Shown here: positions 6,532-13,080 of the stretch, in pieces
How positions within the stretch are numbered: the first letter of the stretch is position 1
Layout of the letters: every line of letters begins with the position of its first letter
NCBI GenBank assembly: GCA_013813215.1
Contig: JACCSC010000502.1
Location: 1-15,795 of the forward strand
Source: Geodermatophilaceae bacterium
Lineage (GTDB): Bacteria > Actinomycetota > Actinomycetes > Mycobacteriales > Geodermatophilaceae
DNA length: 15,795 nt
Direction of reading: 5' to 3'
Notes under the pieces: generated by a model
The model's database searches: none
Told to the model about the DNA's origin: nothing
What the model saw: only the letters and a program-made list of their open reading frames with translations
Position numbers and translations under genes: made by a program

Positions 6532-8390
6532 CTCGCGTCGAGAGTGTCGGTTGCCGACTCGTTCATGACCAGGACCGCGCCGGTGACCTCTCCGTCGTGC
6601 AGTAACTGGGTGATCCGGACCCGCAACCGCTGTCCGCGACCACGCCGGTCGATGGCATCGACCGACAGCTGCACCATCGTGGGCGGCTCGGCGTCCAGAA
6701 CCCTGGCCAGGGGAGCCGTCAGCTCGGCTACCGGGAGGCCGAGATCGAGGGTGAGGAAGTCGCAGCCCTCGACCTCATCCGGGCCCAGCCCCCACAAGTC
6801 GCGAGCGTTCCTGCTCCACGCGTAGACCTGACGCTTGCGGTCCAGGACGATGACCGCCCGGCCGAGGGAGGCCAGCAGGTTCTGCAGGAACTGACCGGTC
6901 TGATCCAGCTCCAGTCGGCGCTCTCGCAGTTCGCCGTTCACCGCGTGCAGTTCGTCGTTCGTGGAGACCAGCTCGGTGTTCATGGTCTCCAGTTGCTCGT
7001 TCGTCGACTGGAGCTCCTCGTTGGTGGTCTCAAACTCCTCGACGGTGGACTGGAGTTCCTCGTTGGTGGTCTCCAACTCCTCGTTGATCGAGTGGAGCTC
7101 TTCGTAGGCGCGTTCCAGGTCGGCGTTGGCCCGCTCCAGCTCACCGCGCATCCGCTTGGCCTCGCTGGTGTCCACGAAGCTGATGACCACCCCGGCCCGG
7201 TCCCCCCGCATGGTCAACGGGGTCACCGTGATCTCGAGGTACACCGGGTCGACGCCCGGCGCGCGCTGCCAGGCCACGTCGGCCACCCGCGCCGGGCGCC
7301 GGCTGTCCACGACCTGCGTGATCAGGCTGCGCAACTCCAGCGGCCGGTAGGACAGCTCGAGATCGTGGAAGGGGTGGCCGACGTCGCGGCTCCTGACCCC
7401 GAGCAGGGCCTCGGCCCGCGGGTTGGACAGCACGAGGGCGCCGCCCGCATCCACGACGATCTGCGCCACCGGTGCCGCGTCGAAAGCCGCCACCTCCACC
7501 GACCGGGATCGGCCGGCTACCTTTCGCGGACCGGGCCAAGCGCGGCTGGTCAGCACCCGCGCCGGGCTGGCCGGCACCCGGTGGTACAGCCGGTTGGACA
7601 GGTCGACCGGAGAGAAGAGGTCAGCGTGGGCCAGCACCATCTCCGCCTTGCCGAGGAACAGCACCCCGGTCGGGTTGAGAGCGAAGTGGAATCGCCGCAG
7701 GATGTTGGCCTGGGTATCGGCGGTGAGGTACATCAGCGTGTTGCGACACACCAACAGGTCCACCCGGCTGATCGGTGCATCCATCGTCAGGTCGTTGCGT
7801 CCGCAGATCACCGAACGCCGGAGGTCCCGGCGGAAGGCCCACCGGTCTCCGGCGCGCTCGAAGTACTTCTCGCGCAGATCGACGGGGACCGCCTCCAGCG
7901 CCCGATCGGAGTAGACGGCGGCTCGGGCCACCGTCAGGGCACCGTCGTCGACGTCGGTCGCGTACAGCTTCACCCGCTGCATGAAGTCGGCTTCGCCGAG
8001 CTCCTCGGCCAGCAGCATGGCCAGCGTGTACACCTCCTCGCCCGAGGCGCAGCCCGCGCTCCACCCGCGGATGTTGCCCCAGCCGTCGGTCCCGTCGACG
8101 ATGGCCGGCACGACGCGCTTGCGCAGCGTGGTCCAGGCCGCCGCATCACGAAAGAACCCGGTGACGTTGATGAGCAGGGTGTCGAACAACGCGGTGAACT
8201 CCTCGGCATGCAGCTCGAGGTGATCGGAGTACTCGTGGAAGGTCTCGATCCCGACGTCGGCCATCCGGCGCCGAACCCGACGCATCAGACTGGCCCGCTT
8301 GTAGCCGGTGAAGTCGAAGCCGCGAGTCCGGTGCAGGACCTCCAGCAGGTCCTCGAACTGCGCGTCGTGCACGTCGGCCAGCTGGCTCAC
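6528..8390 (-). CDS. CheR-type methyltransferase with PAS-coiled coil-PAS extension
   Basis: A 620-residue protein. Residues 10-270 form a CheR domain: INVTGFFRD, the S-adenosylmethionine loop GWSAGCASGEEVYTLAM, LYATDVDDGAL, and VDLLVCRNTLMYLT with FLGKAE. Such enzymes methylate glutamate side chains using SAM. A PAS domain (about 298-412) is followed by a long coiled coil (about 412-497) built of nine near-identical heptads of the form xELxxxN, then a second PAS domain (498-612). This matches the CheR part of CheB/CheR-PAS hybrid signalling proteins; here CheB is encoded by a separate gene at 2745-3851. No kinase domain is present. The GTG start at 8390 has GAGGGG 9 nt upstream. It lies 61 nt downstream of selD on the same strand, so it may have its own promoter or receive read-through. 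Its 3' end overlaps the ANTAR gene by 4 nt. Confidence 0.92.
   Translation of the reverse strand: MSQLADVHDAQFEDLLEVLHRTRGFDFTGYKRASLMRRVRRRMADVGIETFHEYSDHLELHAEEFTALFDTLLINVTGFFRDAAAWTTLRKRVVPAIVDGTDGWGNIRGWSAGCASGEEVYTLAMLLAEELGEADFMQRVKLYATDVDDGALTVARAAVYSDRALEAVPVDLREKYFERAGDRWAFRRDLRRSVICGRNDLTMDAPISRVDLLVCRNTLMYLTADTQANILRRFHFALNPTGVLFLGKAEMVLAHADLFSPVDLSNRLYHRVPASPARVLTSRAWPGPRKVAGRSRSVEVAAFDAAPVAQIVVDAGGALVLSNPRAEALLGVRSRDVGHPFHDLELSYRPLELRSLITQVVDSRRPARVADVAWQRAPGVDPVYLEITVTPLTMRGDRAGVVISFVDTSEAKRMRGELERANADLERAYEELHSINEELETTNEELQSTVEEFETTNEELQSTNEQLETMNTELVSTNDELHAVNGELRERRLELDQTGQFLQNLLASLGRAVIVLDRKRQVYAWSRNARDLWGLGPDEVEGCDFLTLDLGLPVAELTAPLARVLDAEPPTMVQLSVDAIDRRGRGQRLRVRITQLLHDGEVTGAVLVMNESATDTLDAS
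6915..7103 (-). repeat. Heptad-coding repeat (21-nt period) inside the CheR-like gene
   Basis: Nine consecutive 21-nt units encode EELHSIN, EELETTN, EELQSTV, EEFETTN, EELQSTN, EQLETMN, TELVSTN, DELHAVN and GELRERR. The DNA is also repetitive: CTCCTCGTTGGTGGTCTC recurs near 7015 and, with one base changed, near 7060. It forms a continuous parallel signalling helix between the PAS domains. Such repeats can expand or contract by slippage in whole heptads. Confidence 0.85.
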
Positions 8391-8451
8391 CTCGGCGTAC
8401 CCCCTCGGGTTCTCCCCCCTGCGTGCTGGCCCCGACGATAAACCCCGGCGT

Positions 8452-9450
8452 TCAGCGCAACCGGAGCGCGCAGTCCTCGCGCGGGACCAGCTCGCCGATT
8501 ACCGGGGCACCGGGGATCTCGCCGGCCAGCAAGAGGCCGCCGGAGGTCTGCGCGTCGGCGAGCAGCAGCGCCTCCGTCTCGTCGGCGGAGCCGAATTCGG
8601 TGTGCGGCCGGACCCAGTCCAGGTTGCGGCGCGTGCCGCCGCTGACGTGGCCGTCGGCCAGCGCCTCCCGCGCGCCCTCCAGGTACGGGACGGCGGCGGC
8701 GTCGATCACCGCGGTGACACCGCTCGCCCGGGCCAGCTTGTAGAGGTGGCCGAGCAGGCCGAAGCCGGTCACGTCGGTGCCGGCCCGGATCCCGGCCGCG
8801 AGAGCGGCCAGGGCGGCGTCCCGGTTGAGCTGCGTCATGGTGTCGATTGCCTCGGCGGACACCTCGCCGGTGGCCTTGTGCCGGCTGTTCAGGACGCCGA
8901 TGCCCAGCGGCTTGGACAGCGAGAGCGGGAGCCCCGGCGTACCGGCGTCGTTGCGGATCAGCCGGTCCGGGTCGGCCAGACCGGTGACCGCCAGGCCGTA
9001 CTTCGGCTCCGGGTCGTCAACGCTGTGCCCGCCGGCGAGGTGGCACGCGGCCTCCCGGCAGATGTCCAGCCCGCCGCGCAGCACCTCGCGGGCGAGGTCC
9101 ATCGGCAGCACGTCGCGCGGCCAGCCCAGCAGGTTGATCGCGACGATCGGCCGACCACCCATGGCGTAGACGTCGGACAGTGCGTTCGCCGCGGCGATCC
9201 GGCCCCAGTCGTAGGGGTTGTCGACGACCGGAGTGAAGAAGTCCGCGGTCAGGACGACGGCCTGCCCGCCGTCGATCCGCACCACCGCGGCGTCGTCACC
9301 GTCCGGTAGGCCGACGAGGAGTTCCGCGGCACCGGGGGGTTCGGGTCCGAGCAGGCCCGCGACGACCGACTCCAGCTCGCCCGGCGGAATCTTGCAGGCG
9401 CAGCCCCCGCCGTGGGCGTAGTGGGTGAGCCGGTACGCCGTGGCCGTCAT
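8452..9450 (-). CDS. selD: Selenide, water dikinase (selenophosphate synthetase)
   Basis: A 332-residue SelD of normal length. It makes selenophosphate, the selenium donor for Sec-tRNA, from selenide and ATP. The catalytic loop reads HGGGCACK: Cys17, Cys19 and Lys20 fall at the same numbers as in the E. coli enzyme, with Cys rather than selenocysteine at position 17 and Ala in place of the usual Gly18. Other family blocks are GDDAAV, LTADFFTPVVDNPYDWGRIA, NALSDVYAMGGRP, LAGGHSVDD, TDVTGFGLLGH and ADAQTSGGLL. The start at ATG 9450 is set by homology; an open extension to 9645 runs antisense to the DUF4396 gene. There is no clear ribosome site, but TACCGT lies 7 nt before the ATG, so the mRNA is probably leaderless. 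It is divergent from the DUF4396 gene and separated from the rest of the selenium genes by about 3.2 kb. Confidence 0.96.
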   Translation of the reverse strand: MTATAYRLTHYAHGGGCACKIPPGELESVVAGLLGPEPPGAAELLVGLPDGDDAAVVRIDGGQAVVLTADFFTPVVDNPYDWGRIAAANALSDVYAMGGRPIVAINLLGWPRDVLPMDLAREVLRGGLDICREAACHLAGGHSVDDPEPKYGLAVTGLADPDRLIRNDAGTPGLPLSLSKPLGIGVLNSRHKATGEVSAEAIDTMTQLNRDAALAALAAGIRAGTDVTGFGLLGHLYKLARASGVTAVIDAAAVPYLEGAREALADGHVSGGTRRNLDWVRPHTEFGSADETEALLLADAQTSGGLLLAGEIPGAPVIGELVPREDCALRLR

Positions 9451-9457
9451 GCCCACG

Positions 9458-9486
9458 ACGGTACGACGCCCGCGGTCTCGTGTGAT
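9458..9486 (-). promoter_or_regulatory. Candidate selD promoter (leaderless)
   Basis: On the minus strand ATCACA (9486-9481), 17 nt, then TACCGT (9463-9458), 7 nt before the selD ATG. The -35 matches TTGACA at four of six positions. Its upstream edge touches the CsoR-type palindrome at 9485-9501, so the regulator of the divergent gene could also influence selD (inference). Confidence 0.4.
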
Positions 9487-9501
9487 ACCCCTAGGGGGTA
9501 T
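9485..9501. promoter_or_regulatory. CsoR/RcnR-family type operator palindrome
   Basis: ATACCCCTAGGGGGTAT is an inverted repeat with 7-bp arms, ATACCCC and GGGGTAT, around a TAG centre. It has the G-tract/C-tract form of operators bound by the CsoR/RcnR/CstR family of copper, nickel or persulfide sensors. It overlaps a possible -10 box TATGGT (9499-9504) for the DUF4396 gene, whose ATG is 25 nt downstream; that placement suits repression. No CsoR-like gene is in the window. Confidence 0.65.
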
Positions 9502-9526
9502 GGTCGTGGCGACGAAGGGAGCAGAC

Positions 9527-9973
9527 ATGGTGGGAGCGACGACGGGATGGGGTCCGGCGATCCAGGCGACGCGGCACTGCCTCACCGGCTGCGCCATCGG
9601 TGAGGTGCTGGGGATGGTCATCGGGACGGCGCTCGGCTGGAGCACCTTCTGGACCGTGGTCCTCGCCGTGGTGTTGGCGTTCTTCTTCGGCTACCTGCTC
9701 ACCGTGCGCTCGGTGCTCGGAGCGGGCCTTGCGCTGGCCGCCGCGGTCAAGGTGGCGCTGCTGGCGGACACGGTGTCCATCACCGTCATGGAGATCGTCG
9801 ACAACGCCGTGATGGTGACGGTTCCGGGGGCGATGGAGGCTGGGGTCGGCGGCTGGGTGTTCTGGGCCAGTCTTGCCTTTGCCTTGGCCGTGGCGTTCGT
9901 GCTCACCGTGCCGGTGAACAAGGTGATGATCGACCGCGGGCTCGGGCACGCTGTCGTGCACCGGCACCACTGA
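9527..9973 (+). CDS. DUF4396 domain membrane protein
   Basis: A 148-residue integral membrane protein with about four hydrophobic helices (roughly 17-36, 41-60, 65-90 and 107-131). It begins with the family signature RHCLTGCAIGEVLGMVIGTA and ends in VPVNKVMIDRGLGHAVVHRHH. The function is not established. HCxxxC at residues 17-22, the acidic residues Asp81, Glu89 and Asp92 in the third helix region and a His-rich C-terminus could bind metal. ATG at 9527 is chosen because AAGGGAG lies 5 nt before it; upstream in-frame codons fall in the operator region and in selD antisense. The CsoR-type operator just upstream suggests induction by copper or another thiophilic metal or by reactive sulfur, hence a role in handling one of these (inference). 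It is convergent with the one-TM protein gene, with only 9 nt between stops. Confidence 0.8.
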   Translation: MVGATTGWGPAIQATRHCLTGCAIGEVLGMVIGTALGWSTFWTVVLAVVLAFFFGYLLTVRSVLGAGLALAAAVKVALLADTVSITVMEIVDNAVMVTVPGAMEAGVGGWVFWASLAFALAVAFVLTVPVNKVMIDRGLGHAVVHRHH

Positions 9974-9982
9974 GCCACGCGA

Positions 9983-10726
9983 TCATCTCGGGACGTCGAT
10001 CTCGGCGGTCTGCACTACGTCGACGACCCGCGGTCCACCGTCCAGGCTCCAGATCAGCATCTCGTCGAACACCCACTGCGCAAGGCTGCCGTTGGCACAG
10101 TCGAAGCGGCTGTGCTCAGCGAGGAGCAGGCCCCGCGTGGTCACCCGGCCGCTGTCGACCAGCACGCAGGGTTCGACGTCGGCGCTGACCGGCTGCCCGG
10201 CGAACGGCAGCTGCGGATCGACCGCCGCGGTGAGCGGCTGGCCGACGATTCCGCCGCGGCAGCCGGCCGCGGCCTCGGCGGACAGGTCGGGCACCGGCTG
10301 GTCGCCCACGCTGCTGGCGACAAGGTCCGGGTGGTCGATGAAGACGCATTCGCCCTCGCCGGCCGGTAGCAGGCTGTTCGAGAGGACGGACACGTCGAAT
10401 TCGACTTCGAGGTAGAGGTCGTCGAACGTCATGCCGATCCGGCCGCTGGTAGATCCCGGGTTCCACCCCCTCTCGCGTTCCCGCGCGCCATCGCCAGGCG
10501 CGGCTGGCGTCGTGCCGCCTTCGCTGGGCAGGACCAGGGGTACGGCGAGCACGAGGACCGCCGCGGTGGCCAACACCGCAGTGGTTCCGGCGACGATCCG
10601 GCGTCGCCGGCTCCGACGTACGGCGGTCTGCACGGTCGGCCAGGGGGCGGTCGGCGGTACGTCGACGCCAGCGAGCCGAGCGAGCCGGGCCAGCACATCG
10701 CGTTCCCTGATCTCGGACTGGGTCAT
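9983..10726 (-). CDS. One-TM hypothetical protein coupled to the ECF sigma gene (possible anti-sigma factor)
   Basis: A 247-residue protein not matched to a named family. Residues 1-40 are cytoplasmic and basic at the end (RRSRRRR), 44-66 form a hydrophobic transmembrane helix, and the remaining 180 residues should be outside the membrane, with four cysteines (127, 156, 187, 210) that could form disulfides. The short cytoplasmic N-terminus, single helix and large outer domain, encoded directly after an ECF sigma factor, are the layout of a membrane anti-sigma factor or sensor, but no zinc anti-sigma HxxxCxxC motif is seen. Its ATG shares ATGA with the stop of the repaired sigma frame, indicating translational coupling. 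Confidence 0.75.
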   Translation of the reverse strand: MTQSEIRERDVLARLARLAGVDVPPTAPWPTVQTAVRRSRRRRIVAGTTAVLATAAVLVLAVPLVLPSEGGTTPAAPGDGARERERGWNPGSTSGRIGMTFDDLYLEVEFDVSVLSNSLLPAGEGECVFIDHPDLVASSVGDQPVPDLSAEAAAGCRGGIVGQPLTAAVDPQLPFAGQPVSADVEPCVLVDSGRVTTRGLLLAEHSRFDCANGSLAQWVFDEMLIWSLDGGPRVVDVVQTAEIDVPR

Positions 10727-11249
10727 CGGAGGGTCCTTTCCGCTTGCTGCGGCTCGTCGTTCGACGTATGGGCTGGCAGCGTCTGGCGCAACGGGCGAGC
10801 CCTCGATGCGCGGCGCTCTTGACCGTGCCGACCGCGCAGGACAGCGCGGCGGCGGTCTCGGCCTCGGACAGGTCCTCGATGAAGCGCAGCACTACGACGG
10901 CGCGCATCCGGGTCGGTAGTTCGCGCAGCGCGGCGACCAGGTCCGGGTCCAGGCTCGACGCCGGGCCACCCGGAGCCGGAACCTGGCCCGCCGCGGCGAG
11001 CGGGAGGTCCCGCGACCGGCGCCGTCGACGCCACGAGAGCGCGGCGTTGATGACCGCGCGCCGGGCGTAGGCCTCGGGATTGCCGACCTGGTCCAGCCGC
11101 GACCAGTGCCGGTGCAGGCTGACCAGCGCGTCCTGGGCGCAGTCCTCCGCGATCCCGGTGTCGCCGGTGACCAGGTACGCCGTACGGACCAGGGGAGCCC
11201 ACCGGGCGACCACGAAAGCGTGGAAGCTTTCGCTGGCCCGGTTGTCCAC
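10723..11249 (-). CDS. ECF sigma factor, SigE-like family, with C-terminal frameshift
   Basis: From GTG 11249, with GGAGG 4 nt upstream, the product reads as a small extracytoplasmic-function sigma factor: region 2 (about 10-80, FVVARWAPLVRTAYLVTGD and AEDCAQDAL) and region 4 (about 102-153, LPTRMRAVVVLRFIEDLSEA then GTVKSAAHRGLAR). After GLAR, around 10790, the frame goes wrong: CGTTGCGCCAG occurs where CGTTTGCGCCAG would continue as LRQTLPAHTSNDEPQQAER and stop at 10723, overlapping the next ATG by 4 nt. One T thus seems to be missing. As written, the frame runs on to 10116 inside the next gene with a low-complexity tail. Both DNA-binding regions remain intact, so even the altered protein might bind. 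A repaired product would be about 175 residues, normal for the family. Confidence 0.8.
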
Positions 11250-11325
11250 GGCGCCTCCGACTCGCCTCGAGGATGGCTGCCTGCTGAACGCCGCCGGGGC
11301 CCGGAAAGGTTGCTCGGGCCCGGGA

Positions 11326-11883
11326 TCAGTCGGTGCGGAGCATCGCCTGCAACTTCGTGACGGTGGTCCAGTTGCGCATCGTCGTCCGGTCGGGTCCCTT
11401 CCTGGAGTTCAGCTCGGCAGCCAGGATGCTGCGCCCGAGACCCTCGGGCGTGTGCAGGTACAGCGTTCCCCGGACCACGGTGGCCTCGTCCGGGCTGCCC
11501 TTGGCCGTGGCCCGTTCGACGGCTCGCTCCACGTCTGCGCGGTCCGCCGCCGTCAGGGCCGCCTGGCCGAAGGCGACATGCAGGAACTTGCCGTTCGTCT
11601 CGCCTGCGTAGGGGTTGTCGGCGATCACCGTGGCCAGTTTGCCGGCGCTCAGCACCACGACGGCACAGGTGATGCCCACCTGCTCGGCGATGGCCCGCTC
11701 CAGGTCGGCGGCCAGCGTTCCTGCCGTGGCCGGTCGGGCCGTGAACACGGCGTTGCCGCTCTGGATGTAGGTGGCCACGTCGGTGTGACCCAAGGACTCG
11801 ACGACCGCTCGTAGGTCGGCCATGGCGATCCGGTTGGCGCGGCCGACGTTCACCCCCCGGAGCAGGGCGACGTGGGTGGGCAC
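11326..11883 (-). CDS. DUF1697 domain protein
   Basis: A 185-residue protein of the DUF1697 family, the usual length. Family features are the N-terminal LLRGVNVG, DVATYIQSGNAVFTA at about 35-49, and the C-terminal MRNWTTVTKL. The function is unknown; members are small soluble proteins widespread in bacteria. GTG at 11883 is selected because the family block begins right after it; the longer open frame to 12138 is antisense to the membrane-protein gene. The ribosome site is weak (GGATGA 7 nt before). It is divergent from the four-TM protein gene and ends 76 nt upstream of the ECF sigma gene on the same strand; I see no terminator in that gap. Confidence 0.88.
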   Translation of the reverse strand: MPTHVALLRGVNVGRANRIAMADLRAVVESLGHTDVATYIQSGNAVFTARPATAGTLAADLERAIAEQVGITCAVVVLSAGKLATVIADNPYAGETNGKFLHVAFGQAALTAADRADVERAVERATAKGSPDEATVVRGTLYLHTPEGLGRSILAAELNSRKGPDRTTMRNWTTVTKLQAMLRTD

Positions 11884-11914
11884 GCACCGATCATCCAGCA
11901 AAGGCAGCCGCGCG

Positions 11915-11941
11915 GTTTGCGACTGGCGTACCGAGGGGTAA
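11915..11941 (+). promoter_or_regulatory. Candidate SigB/SigF-type promoter of the four-TM protein gene
   Basis: GTTT at 11915-11918 (GGTTT with the preceding base), 17 nt, then GGGTAA at 11936-11941. This resembles the SigF/SigB consensus of actinobacteria. Transcription would begin about 4 nt before the ATG at 11952, so the message would be nearly leaderless. Confidence 0.5.
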
Positions 11942-11951
11942 CTCGTGACCC

Positions 11952-12629
11952 ATGACGTCACATCCGTACGACGCCCAGCGCGACGGCCGCCGCGCCGCCG
12001 GCGACGACCCGACGCAGCGGAACGGCACCGAACCGGCTGACTCGTCGGGTGCCCATGACCGGCGGCGCACGTCGCTGGATCAGGACAGCGTTCGCCGACG
12101 CGAGAAGGAAGCCTTCGGCGGGGTGAAGTTCGGGGCAACGTTCCTGGGCTGGCTGACCGCGGTGGGCGCGGTCCTCCTGCTGGCTTCGTTGGTCACCGCC
12201 GCGGTCACCGGGCTGGGTATCGACGATCAGGTCTCGAGCCAGAACCTGCGCGATGTCGGTATCGGTGCGGCCATCGTCCTGCTGGCGATCCTGTCCGTCG
12301 CCTACTTCCTCGGCGGTTACGTCGCTGGTCGGATGTCACGGTTCAGCGGGCTGCGCCAAGGCGTTGCCGTGTGGCTGTGGGGGTTGCTGATCGCCGTCGC
12401 CCTGGCTGTGGTCGGACTGGTCGCGGACGAGCAGACCAACATCACCAACCGGGTCAGCCTGCCGCCGATCCCGATCGACTCGAACGACGTCACGACCGCC
12501 GGGCTGATCGGCCTGGCCGTCGTGCTGGGCGTCACGCTGCTGGCCGCCATGGCCGGAGGTATGGCGGGAATGCGCTTCCACCGCAAGGTCGACCGAGCCG
12601 GATTCGACACCTCGTCCCCCGACGCCTGA
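11952..12629 (+). CDS. Four-TM membrane protein, actinobacterial family of unknown function
   Basis: A 225-residue protein with a hydrophilic, disordered-looking N-terminus (1-50) and then four hydrophobic helices (about 60-85, 103-123, 134-156, 180-205). The conserved-looking stretch REKEAFGGVKFGATFLGWLTA, the block GGYVAGRMSRFSGLRQGVAVWLW, and a glycine-rich last helix GGMAGMRFHRKVDRAG resemble a family common in actinobacteria with no assigned role. ATG at 11952 follows a SigB/SigF-type promoter with almost no leader. Its N-terminal coding part overlaps open DNA upstream of the DUF1697 start, not its coding region. If controlled by the sigma factor at 1888 it may belong to the envelope stress or stationary-phase response (inference). 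Confidence 0.82.
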   Translation: MTSHPYDAQRDGRRAAGDDPTQRNGTEPADSSGAHDRRRTSLDQDSVRRREKEAFGGVKFGATFLGWLTAVGAVLLLASLVTAAVTGLGIDDQVSSQNLRDVGIGAAIVLLAILSVAYFLGGYVAGRMSRFSGLRQGVAVWLWGLLIAVALAVVGLVADEQTNITNRVSLPPIPIDSNDVTTAGLIGLAVVLGVTLLAAMAGGMAGMRFHRKVDRAGFDTSSPDA

Positions 12630-12631
12630 GC

Positions 12632-12650
12632 CGAAGCCGGCCTCGCTTCG
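12632..12650 (+). terminator. Weak possible terminator hairpin after the four-TM protein gene
   Basis: CGAAGC and GCTTCG form a 6-bp stem with a 7-nt loop, starting 2 nt after the stop codon. There is no T-tract after it, so termination is uncertain. Confidence 0.25.
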
Positions 12651-12673
12651 CCGCACGGTGCCCGCAGCGCATC

Positions 12674-12682
12674 GGGTACGGT
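12674..12682 (+). promoter_or_regulatory. Candidate -10 region of tRNA-Sec
   Basis: Two overlapping readings exist: TACGGT (12677-12682), 7 nt before the tRNA 5' end, resembling the boxes before selD and selA; or GGGTAC (12674-12679) of SigB/SigF type, with GGT 14 nt upstream. No good -35 for either. Confidence 0.35.
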
Positions 12683-12689
12683 TTCCCGT

Positions 12690-12785
12690 GGAGGCGTGCG
12701 GGTGCCTGGTGGCCCCCACGGTCTTCAAAACCGATGTGGTCGAGCATCTCGGCCAGGCGGGTTCGATTCCCGTCCGCCTCCGCCA
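12690..12785 (+). tRNA. selC: tRNA-Sec (anticodon UCA)
   Basis: A 96-nt selenocysteine tRNA with encoded CCA. The acceptor strands GGAGGCG and CGCCTCC pair over 7 bp, followed by discriminator G and CCA. The anticodon loop CTTCAAA has TCA at 12725-12727, reading UGA. A long variable arm TGGTCGAG-CAT-CTCGGCCA forms eight pairs with one G-U, and the T loop is TTCGATT. Length, UCA anticodon and long variable arm together are diagnostic for tRNA-Sec. It is charged with Ser, converted by SelA and carried by SelB. A tiny DUF3072 gene starts 16 nt after it, so the two may share a transcript. Confidence 0.97.
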
Positions 12786-12801
12786 GACCCGAGGAGACCT
12801 C

Positions 12802-13011
12802 TTGTCAGGACCGCAGTCCGATGCGCAGCTGAACCCGGAGAAGAACCCGGAGGACTGGACCACGGGCGAGGAGCCGATGACCGGCCCGCAGCAGTCCTAC
12901 CTGTCCACCTTGGCCCAGGAAGCCGGCGTCGAGGTGCCCGAGGGGCTGACCAAGGCCGAGGCGTCCAAATTGATCGACGAGCTGCAAGCCAAGACCGGTC
13001 GCGGAAAGTAG
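12802..13011 (+). CDS. DUF3072 domain protein (small)
   Basis: A 69-residue hydrophilic protein containing the DUF3072 core NPEKNPEDWTTGEEPMTGPQ followed by QSYLSTLAQEAG and LTKAEASKLIDELQ, the last part resembling a small helical SAP-like fold. The function is unknown. The start is TTG at 12802, supported by GAGGAG 5 nt upstream; the frame is open further left but only through the tRNA. It lies immediately downstream of tRNA-Sec and upstream of the cupin gene on the same strand. Confidence 0.8.
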   Translation: MSGPQSDAQLNPEKNPEDWTTGEEPMTGPQQSYLSTLAQEAGVEVPEGLTKAEASKLIDELQAKTGRGK

Positions 13012-13080
13012 CCGCGCACGTCGTCAGGGGTTCCGACGGTGGGGCTGGGAACGCGTTGGCCGAGCAACCGAGGGAGCTGC

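Noticed and set aside
8398..8403. GGGTAC on the minus strand before the CheR-like gene as a SigB/SigF promoter
   Set aside because: No GNNT or GTTT element lies 14-17 nt upstream; GGTTT is about 36 nt away.
6945..8441. Long plus-strand frame with repeated leucine/valine/glycine segments
   Set aside because: It is the reverse strand of the CheR-like gene; its repeats are only the complement of the heptad coiled coil.
9450..9645. N-terminal extension of SelD by 65 residues
   Set aside because: Homology begins exactly at ATG 9450, and the extension covers the operator and the start of the DUF4396 gene.
10116..10722. C-terminal extension of the ECF sigma frame
   Set aside because: It overlaps the whole one-TM protein gene in another frame and is a product of the one-base frameshift.
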